Below are positions 1 through 5,463 of a stretch of DNA of 17,894 nt, piece by piece (position 1 is the stretch's first letter; the number at the start of each line of letters is the position of its first letter). Origin of the DNA: Bacteroidota bacterium (GTDB lineage: Bacteria > Bacteroidota > Bacteroidia > Bacteroidales > VadinHA17); contig DUOU01000276.1 of the NCBI GenBank assembly GCA_012838685.1, positions 1 through 17,894 on the forward strand, in the 5' to 3' direction. A model generated the notes under the pieces. The model searched no databases and was not told the origin of the DNA. It worked only from the letters and a program-made list of their open reading frames with translations. The position numbers and the translations under genes were made by a program.

Positions 1-224
1 ATGGAGCCAAAAGTATACGCGCTTTCGCCACACACCCAATACTTTCCGGAAACGCAATTGAAAGAATCGAAGAATCTGCTATAGAAGAATTGGTTGTAAC
101 TGACTCTGTTCCAATAGTCAAGCAATGTTCCAAGATCAAGGTTATATCAATTGCGGAAATTTTCGCCAAAACTATTAGTTCCGTTATAGAACATAAATCA
201 ATTTCAGAGAATTTTGTTTTCTGA
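1..224 (+). CDS. prs: Ribose-phosphate pyrophosphokinase (PRPP synthetase), C-terminal part
   Basis: This is the 3' end of a gene that begins left of the window. The reading frame starts at base 3 and ends at TGA 222-224, giving 73 residues. It makes phosphoribosyl diphosphate from ribose 5-phosphate and ATP in the cytoplasm, feeding purine, pyrimidine, histidine and NAD synthesis. The visible part carries the end of the phosphoribosyltransferase fold: a segment reading RAFATHPILSGNAIERI, then a predicted strand ELVVTDSVP, a segment ending KIKVISIAEIFA, and a closing helix with HKSIS. The order 'THP(I/V)LSG', 'VVTD(S/T)', 'K(I/L)xxxS(V/I)A' is typical of Prs C-termini. The ATG at base 1 is out of frame and is not a start. 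It sits just upstream of rplY and pth, a common bacterial arrangement. Confidence 0.9.
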   Translation, partial: GAKSIRAFATHPILSGNAIERIEESAIEELVVTDSVPIVKQCSKIKVISIAEIFAKTISSVIEHKSISENFVF

Positions 225-243
225 TGTATAAATCTTACTTTTG
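213..243 (+). promoter_or_regulatory. Bacteroidota-type promoter for rplY operon
   Basis: TTTG at 213-216 matches the -33 element and TACTTTTG at 236-243 matches the -7 consensus TAnnTTTG exactly, with 19 bases between them. The -33 box lies inside the last codons of prs. Transcription would start near 250, giving a leader of about 85 bases before rplY. The same octamer, TACTTTTG, precedes the tRNA-Val gene at 17562. Confidence 0.75.
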
Positions 244-292
244 CGCCCCCGTTCTTTCATATATAAATATATCTTAATTAACGTGTGATGGG

Positions 293-312
293 AAGTTGTT
301 AACGGGCAACTT
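293..312 (+). other. Small inverted repeat in the rplY leader
   Basis: AAGTTG (293-298) and CAACTT (307-312) can pair as a 6-bp stem with an 8-base loop, 24 bases before the rplY start. No U-tract follows, so it is not a terminator. It could be an RNA hairpin affecting rplY translation, or chance. Confidence 0.3.
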
Positions 313-336
313 TGAGTAGCACATAACATTGGTGAG

Positions 337-972
337 ATGAAAACAATCGAGATCAACGGATCAGCCCGCCAAGAACTGGGCAAAAAAAGTTCAAAAGCTA
401 TCAGGAAAAGCGGAAACGTGCCATGCGTTGTTTACGGAGAGGAGAAAAATATTCATTTTTATGCTGAGGAAGCCAGCTTCAGAAATTTGATATATACCCC
501 TGAAGCACACTTTGTTACGCTTAACCTGGAAGGAAAGCGGTATACTTTGGTACTCAAAGAGGCCCAATTCCATCCGGTAACGGACAGATTATTGCATGCC
601 GACTTTGTACAGGTTTTCGAGAATAAACCTGTAACTATGAATATCCCCGTCAGAGTATTTGGTGATTCTGCCGCCGTGAGAGCGGGAGCAAAACTTATCG
701 TCAAAAAGAGATATCTCAAAATAAAGGCCCTTCCAAAAGATCTTCCTGAAAATATCTCCATTGACATCTCCAAACTTAAACTCAATGAATCAATAAGAGT
801 TGGTAATATAGATATTCCCAACCTTGAGTTTCTCGATATGAAAAGTGTGGCTATAGTCACTGTATCCGCTTCACGTGTTTCCGCTAAGAGCGAAAGCGAT
901 GAAGAGGTTGAAGAGACTGAAGGGGCTGAAGGACAAGCCAAAGAAACAGCCGAGGAGAAGACTGAACAATAA
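337..972 (+). CDS. rplY: 50S ribosomal protein L25/general stress protein CTC
   Basis: The protein binds 5S rRNA in the large ribosomal subunit. The 211 residues match the long (CTC/TL5) form. An N-terminal L25 beta-barrel (about residues 1-92) contains the family segments VVYGEE, LVLKEAQFHPVTDRLLHADF and a final VQV strand. It is followed by the TL5 C-terminal beta domain (about 95-178, including VTMNIPVRVFG and PENISIDISKL). A very acidic Glu/Ser-rich tail (about 183-211) is common in CTC proteins. The ATG at 337 begins the conserved MKTIEINGSAR start, and no strong Shine-Dalgarno sequence is seen, as is usual in this phylum. It is transcribed from the promoter at 213-243, and pth follows after 27 bases, probably in the same operon. 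Confidence 0.95.
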   Translation: MKTIEINGSARQELGKKSSKAIRKSGNVPCVVYGEEKNIHFYAEEASFRNLIYTPEAHFVTLNLEGKRYTLVLKEAQFHPVTDRLLHADFVQVFENKPVTMNIPVRVFGDSAAVRAGAKLIVKKRYLKIKALPKDLPENISIDISKLKLNESIRVGNIDIPNLEFLDMKSVAIVTVSASRVSAKSESDEEVEETEGAEGQAKETAEEKTEQ

Positions 973-999
973 TCTGTGTAACCACAAGTTGCAGGCACA

Positions 1000-1632
1000 A
1001 TGAAATATCTTATAGTTGGCCTGGGTAATATGGGCGATGAGTATGAAAACACTCGTCACAATATAGGTTTTATGGTATTGGATGCTATGGCTATAGCGTC
1101 CAATACTTCTTTTAGCGATAAACGTTATGGTTTTGTGGCGATAGTAAAACATAAAGGGAGAACCTTTATTTTGCTTAAACCTTCTACTTATATGAATCTC
1201 AGTGGTAACGCCGTAAGATACTGGTTAAATAAAGAAAAGATACCCGTTGAGAATATGTTGGTAATTGTGGATGATATTGCCCTGCCATTTGGATCATTTA
1301 GAATGAGGCCAAAAGGGGGTGATGGTGGACATAACGGTCTGGCCCACATAAATTCGGTCCTGGGGACAGATAGATATCCAAGAATCAGGGTGGGCATTGG
1401 CGACAATTTCAGAAGAGGCGGCCAGGTAGGATATGTTCTGGGAAACATGACAAACGAGGAAAATGAGAGTTTCGCCAAAAAAGTACCTGTACTGGTGGAG
1501 ATGATCAAATCGTTCGGAACAGTTGGACCGGAACTGACCATGACCTCTTTCAACGAGTTGGGAAAACCGGAAAAAGATATCGAAGAAAAAGAGACAAATT
1601 CCAATACCCCAAACAAATCAATGAAACAATGA
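1000..1632 (+). CDS. pth: Peptidyl-tRNA hydrolase
   Basis: The enzyme cleaves the ester bond of peptidyl-tRNAs that drop off ribosomes, recycling tRNA in the cytoplasm. The 210 residues show the Pth fold, with the opening KYLIVGLGN then NTRHNIGF. Visible active-site residues are Asn10, His20, Asn66 (in YMNLSG), Asp91 (VDDIALPFG) and Asn112 (GGHNGL). They correspond to Asn10, His20, Asn68, Asp93 and Asn114 of the E. coli enzyme. A charged, low-complexity tail of about 20 residues (Glu/Lys/Asn-rich, from about 188) extends beyond the usual length of about 190. The stop codon overlaps the next gene's ATG (ATGA at 1629-1632), so the two are probably translationally coupled. It lies 27 bases after rplY, a widely conserved neighbour. 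Confidence 0.97.
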   Translation: MKYLIVGLGNMGDEYENTRHNIGFMVLDAMAIASNTSFSDKRYGFVAIVKHKGRTFILLKPSTYMNLSGNAVRYWLNKEKIPVENMLVIVDDIALPFGSFRMRPKGGDGGHNGLAHINSVLGTDRYPRIRVGIGDNFRRGGQVGYVLGNMTNEENESFAKKVPVLVEMIKSFGTVGPELTMTSFNELGKPEKDIEEKETNSNTPNKSMKQ

Positions 1633-2027
1633 ACGACAACCATGGGGTCAGAATAGACAAGTTTCTTTATGCCGTAAGGCTATACAAAACACGATCTCTC
1701 GCTTCCGATGCGTGCCGGCTGGGACGTGTCCTCGTAAACAACAACACGATCAAACCATCCAAGGATGTTGTAACGGGACAGATAATTATCGTGAAAAAAG
1801 CACCCATAACATATACTTATAAAATTATTGGTTTAACCGAAAACAGGGTCGGAGCCAAACTGGTTGAGAATTACATCGAGGATCTTACTCCTGATTCCGA
1901 AAAGGAAAAACTAACCAATATGAAGGAAACCGGTGCAACGTTTATGCGCCGCAAAAGATCTGGACGACCAACAAAAAAAGAGCGTCGCGATATGGACCGA
2001 TTAAAAGACAAACTTATCGGGTGGTAA
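1629..2027 (+). CDS. S4-domain RNA-binding protein, Hsp15/HslR family
   Basis: The 132 residues carry one S4 RNA-binding domain at about 8-57 (VRIDKFLYAVRLYKTRS, ACRLGRVLVNNNTIKPS). A strongly basic C-terminal helix (about 108-131, RRKRSGRPTKKERRD) matches the Hsp15/HslR architecture. E. coli Hsp15 rescues stalled 50S subunits that still carry peptidyl-tRNA, a role that fits this gene being coupled to pth by a 4-base ATGA overlap. The function here is inferred from the family and context. It is the last gene of the prs-rplY-pth group, and 134 bases separate it from the next gene. Confidence 0.85.
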   Translation: MNDNHGVRIDKFLYAVRLYKTRSLASDACRLGRVLVNNNTIKPSKDVVTGQIIIVKKAPITYTYKIIGLTENRVGAKLVENYIEDLTPDSEKEKLTNMKETGATFMRRKRSGRPTKKERRDMDRLKDKLIGW

Positions 2028-2161
2028 ACTCAAATGGTAGTATAAAGACCGATTTTTGAAACAAACAGGGTTAATTCGTCTTTTCTATGGCGCTAACACC
2101 GATCAATTTATGTAACTTGCACGTATTTAGCATTAAACAGTTATCAATCTGATTTTAAGGA
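2028..2161 (+). other. Intergenic gap with weak promoter-like box
   Basis: No terminator hairpin is visible after the S4 gene. TAACTTGC at 2113-2120 resembles the -7 element TAnnTTTGC with one T missing, and no TTTG lies at the proper distance upstream. It may be a poor promoter for the acyltransferase unit. Otherwise nothing is recognised. Confidence 0.25.
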
Positions 2162-3490
2162 ATGGGCAGGAATAACATAGAAAAATTCTCAAAGAGGTAT
2201 GCCATCTTAAAATCGATATTTAAAATATGGCACAACAACTTTTTCTATCGAAGGGTTATTGTGCTTGGTAGGGACAACATAAATCCCGAAGATAATCTGA
2301 TATTCGCCCCAAACCACCAAAATGCCCTTATGGACGCTCTAGCGGTACTCTTTACACTGAAAGGCCAACCTGTTTTTCTTGCCAGGGCGGATGTTTTCAA
2401 AAAGAAGTTTATCGCATCCATTCTTTATTCTTTTAAGATTCTGCCTGTTTACAGGATAAGGGACGGATATGGCACACTGAAAGAAAACGATGAGATTTTC
2501 AAAAAAACTATTGATGTCTTAAAAAACAGGAACGGTCTAGTAATACTTCCGGAAGGTAATCATGAGGGGTTCAGACGACTACGGCAGTTAAAAAAAGGGA
2601 TTTGTCGTATCGCTTTCCAAGCCGATAACGCTACCGAAAACAAATTACCAATTAAAATTATCCCGGTTGGCCTCGAATATTCCAATTACCAACGTTTTCG
2701 TCAAGTTCTGACAGTAGTCTACGGAAAACCTATTCCAATTTCTGAATACCGCGACGCATACAAAGATAAACCTGAAACCGCTCTGGTACAATTGCGCGAC
2801 AGGTTGTCAGATGAGATGAAAAAAATAATGGTCCATATAGAATCTGAAGAGGACTACGATGCGATAAATGAACTGCGATCAATTATCAACGAACCTTACA
2901 GCGACAACCTAAGGTTCCCAAAACTGTTTCGCGACAAGGTACTTATTGAAAAACTGAACCGCACCCAAGACAACGATCCTAAACTGTACAAAAAGATTAT
3001 CGGACTAGCCTTGAGTGTAAAAGAAAACTCACAACTTCTCAATATTGATTATCGATTATTACGCAAAAAGAAACATACATTGTTCCGATTGATAGCAGGA
3101 ATTCTTTCCTTAATCGCGACATTCCCACTTTTTCTGTTCGGAAATATCTTTAGTCTTACCTTTCTGGATCTTTCCGATCTTTCAATAAGAAATATAAAGG
3201 ACAAACAGTTCCATTCCTCGATCCGATATGGCGCATCCCTAATTCTTATGTTTATTTTCACCCCAATATATTTAATTCTCTCTTTCGTGTTGTTTTCACC
3301 ATGGTGGCTCTCTGTTGCCGTGTTTTTATCTCTGCCTTTTTCAGGCCTTTTTACATGGCATTATTACTTGTGGTTGCGCAGAATCAGAGGGGGGTTCAGG
3401 GTAAAAAATTACATTAAAAAAGGAGACTCCGACTATATGAAACTTAAAGAGGAGTTCGATCACTTGGTTTCACTTGTAAGAAGTTTATGA
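2162..3490 (+). CDS. Membrane PlsC-like glycerolipid acyltransferase
   Basis: This is a lysophospholipid/glycerol-phosphate acyltransferase (PlsC/LPLAT superfamily) that should transfer an acyl chain to a lipid or glycerol acceptor at the inner membrane. All four motifs are visible: I, NHQNALMD (His52 to Asp58); II, the ILPVYRIRDG region (93-102); III, LPEGNHEG (129-136); and IV, IPVGLEY (167-173). The catalytic His and Asp are separated by five residues, not the classical four. After the enzyme domain comes a helical region (about 200-300) and then two or three hydrophobic segments (about 306-330, 352-376, 378-402), so the C-terminus is membrane-anchored. The 442 residues are longer than PlsC (about 245). 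Its TGA overlaps the next ATG (ATGA, 3487-3490), implying coupling with the SDR gene. The true acceptor cannot be told. Confidence 0.85.
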   Translation: MGRNNIEKFSKRYAILKSIFKIWHNNFFYRRVIVLGRDNINPEDNLIFAPNHQNALMDALAVLFTLKGQPVFLARADVFKKKFIASILYSFKILPVYRIRDGYGTLKENDEIFKKTIDVLKNRNGLVILPEGNHEGFRRLRQLKKGICRIAFQADNATENKLPIKIIPVGLEYSNYQRFRQVLTVVYGKPIPISEYRDAYKDKPETALVQLRDRLSDEMKKIMVHIESEEDYDAINELRSIINEPYSDNLRFPKLFRDKVLIEKLNRTQDNDPKLYKKIIGLALSVKENSQLLNIDYRLLRKKKHTLFRLIAGILSLIATFPLFLFGNIFSLTFLDLSDLSIRNIKDKQFHSSIRYGASLILMFIFTPIYLILSFVLFSPWWLSVAVFLSLPFSGLFTWHYYLWLRRIRGGFRVKNYIKKGDSDYMKLKEEFDHLVSLVRSL

Positions 3491-4293
3491 TGACAAATAA
3501 AAAAATTTTCTCAGGGAAAGAGATATGGATAACAGGTGCCTCTTCAGGCATAGGAGAGGCTTTGACATATAAATTTGCCTCGCTTGGAGCCAATCTGATT
3601 ATCTCTTCAAATGATCCTGAAGGGCTTGCCAGGGTAAAGCAGAACTGTCCAACTTCAACAAACATACTTGTTCAGCCCTTTGATCTTGCCGATACCACTA
3701 AAATTGAAGAATTGGTTGGAAATGTAATTCGCGAAAGGGGTAGAATTGACTACCTGTTCAACATAGGAGGTGTAAGTCAAAGATCACGAATAGAAGAGAC
3801 CCCCCTTTGGCTCGACAGAAAAATATTTGAAATAAATTTCTTCGGAACGGTAGCATTGGTGAAAGCAGTTCTGCCTTACATGATAAAAGAGAGGTCTGGT
3901 CACATTATAGCCACCTCATCAATTACAGGTAGATTCGGTTTTCCACTCCGATCCGCTTATTCATCATCTAAACAGGCACTGCACGGATTTATCGAGACAC
4001 TCTTCCTGGAAAACAAAATAAACAACATTAAGGCATCTATTCTTATACCCGGAAGAGTGAGAACCAATATCTCCTTCCATGCCCTTGAAAAGGACGGAAA
4101 AGAACATGGAAAACTCGATGACGGTCAGGCCAACGGAATTACCCCAGAAAGAGCCGCCGTACAAATAATTAAGGGTGTCAGAAAAAATAGGAGAGAGATA
4201 CTTGTAGGGGCCGGAGAACTCACAATGCTTTATATACGCAGAATTTGGCCCTGGCTTTTCTTTAGGATTGCTGATAAGATAAAATCAACATAA
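3487..4293 (+). CDS. Short-chain dehydrogenase/reductase (DHRS7-like)
   Basis: This is a classical SDR, an NAD(P)-dependent oxidoreductase acting on alcohols or ketones. The 268 residues show the cofactor motif TGASSGIG (16-23), FNIGG (91-95) in place of NNAG, Asn117, Ser145 in ATSSITG, and the catalytic YxxxK at Tyr158/Lys162. The overall shape, including SGHI-ATSS and the PGRVRTNIS segment after the active site, resembles the membrane-associated DHRS7/ketosphinganine-reductase-like group. The C-terminal end (LYIRRIWPWLFFRIADK) is hydrophobic with basic residues and may hold it at the membrane. The start at 3487 overlaps the acyltransferase stop, and a second ATG at 3490 is equally possible. 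Coupling to an acyltransferase suggests a lipid substrate, which is inference. Confidence 0.88.
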   Translation: MMTNKKIFSGKEIWITGASSGIGEALTYKFASLGANLIISSNDPEGLARVKQNCPTSTNILVQPFDLADTTKIEELVGNVIRERGRIDYLFNIGGVSQRSRIEETPLWLDRKIFEINFFGTVALVKAVLPYMIKERSGHIIATSSITGRFGFPLRSAYSSSKQALHGFIETLFLENKINNIKASILIPGRVRTNISFHALEKDGKEHGKLDDGQANGITPERAAVQIIKGVRKNRREILVGAGELTMLYIRRIWPWLFFRIADKIKST

Positions 4294-4312
4294 ATATAAT
4301 AAATAATTGATT

Positions 4313-5386
4313 ATGAAGGAATACAATGTTTGCGGAATCCAACAGATAGGAGTCGGGGTAACCGATATAAAAGATGCCTGGAACTGGTATATCAAATACT
4401 TCGGCGTCGATTGCAAGATATTTGAAGACGAGACCGAAGCTAAGCTCATGCTTCCCTATACCGGCGGGAAACCGCGGAGTCGTAGAGCGGTATTGGTTAT
4501 GAACATGCAAGGTGGCGGCGGATTTGAGATCTGGCAATATAAGGGCAGAACGCCCCTTAAGATCAAAGAACCGATAAAATTGGGAGATCTTGGTATAAAT
4601 TTTTGCAAGATAAAAGCCAAAAACATTGATGATGCTTATCGCTTTTTCAAAACCGACAATGTTGCTTTAACTCCTCCATCCGTGGATCCTGCCGGCAACA
4701 AAACTTTTTTTGTAAATGATCCTTTTGGTAACCTCTTTCAGATTGTTGAGGACAGTGGCTGGTCCCTTGATGAGGGAAAACCCACCGGTGGCGCTTTTGG
4801 TGCCATCATTGGAGTTACAGATATCGAAAAATCAATAACAGTCTATGCTGATATCCTTGGATACAAGGAGGTAGCATATGATGTAACCGGAAAATTCGAA
4901 GATTTGAAAGGTCTTAATGGAGGAGATTCCAAAGTAAGAAGAGTTCTATTGAAAAATCCCGCCACCTTTGTTGGTCCTTTTAGCAAGCTGTTCGGTCAGA
5001 GCGAAATAGAGCTTGTAAGCGTTTTAAGCGAACCTGTTAAAAAAATATATGAAGGTCGTTTCTGGGGTGATCCCGGTTTCATTCATCTTTGTTACGATAT
5101 CCAGGGGATGGATAAACTAAAGGCATATTGCGCTTCAAAGGGTTTTAATTTTACGGTAGACAGTAACCCCGATTTGGGTTCGTTCAGTATGGGCGAAGCT
5201 GCCGGCCATTTCTCTTACATCGAAGATCCCGATGGAACATTGATAGAATTCGTCGAGACCCATAAAGTACCTGTCATCAAAAAATTAGGCTGGTATATAG
5301 ATATCAAAAAGAGAAAGGTAGGAGAATCCCTTCCTTCATGGATAATTAAGGCTATGCGTTTCTCAAAGGTTAAGCAGGCAAGTTGA
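4313..5386 (+). CDS. Double VOC-family (glyoxalase/dioxygenase fold) protein
   Basis: The 357 residues contain four beta-alpha-beta-beta-beta modules, that is, two vicinal-oxygen-chelate domains (about 8-147 and 161-317). Characteristic strands are QIGVGVTD, GGFEIWQYKG, FFVNDPFGNLFQIVED, then FGAIIGVTDIEKS, EIELVSVL, FIHLCYDI and DPDGTLIEFVE. Possible metal ligands are Glu72 in the first domain and Glu233, His258 and Glu312 in the second. Some expected positions in the first domain are replaced (Gln11, Asn96, Gln144), so only the second domain may bind metal. VOC enzymes include glyoxalases, epimerases and ring-cleaving dioxygenases, and the reaction here is not known. I chose ATG 4313; the in-frame TTG at 4307 is less likely. 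It follows the SDR gene by 19 bases and ends the unit before a terminator. Confidence 0.85.
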   Translation: MKEYNVCGIQQIGVGVTDIKDAWNWYIKYFGVDCKIFEDETEAKLMLPYTGGKPRSRRAVLVMNMQGGGGFEIWQYKGRTPLKIKEPIKLGDLGINFCKIKAKNIDDAYRFFKTDNVALTPPSVDPAGNKTFFVNDPFGNLFQIVEDSGWSLDEGKPTGGAFGAIIGVTDIEKSITVYADILGYKEVAYDVTGKFEDLKGLNGGDSKVRRVLLKNPATFVGPFSKLFGQSEIELVSVLSEPVKKIYEGRFWGDPGFIHLCYDIQGMDKLKAYCASKGFNFTVDSNPDLGSFSMGEAAGHFSYIEDPDGTLIEFVETHKVPVIKKLGWYIDIKKRKVGESLPSWIIKAMRFSKVKQAS

Positions 5387-5409
5387 TATAAACTATTTTC
5401 CTTTACAAG

Positions 5410-5440
5410 AAAGAGCCACTGACTAACAGGTGGCTCTTTT
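5410..5440 (+). terminator. Rho-independent terminator after the VOC gene
   Basis: AAAGAGCCAC (5410-5419) pairs with GTGGCTCTTT (5430-5439) around a 10-base loop and is followed by a T-rich run. It lies between two convergent genes. The minus-strand side has a broken U-tract, so termination of the sensor gene here is possible but weaker. Confidence 0.85.
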
Positions 5441-5463
5441 AATTTATATCTGTAAATATTTTA

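Noticed and set aside
1..3. ATG at the first base as a gene start
   Set aside because: It is out of frame with the prs coding sequence, which begins at base 3 and continues from outside the window.
459..1152. Long minus-strand open frames opposite rplY and pth
   Set aside because: They are antisense shadows of clearly conserved genes and show no recognisable domain.
4307..4312. TTG at 4307 as start of the VOC gene
   Set aside because: ATG at 4313 is in frame two codons later and begins the conserved region.
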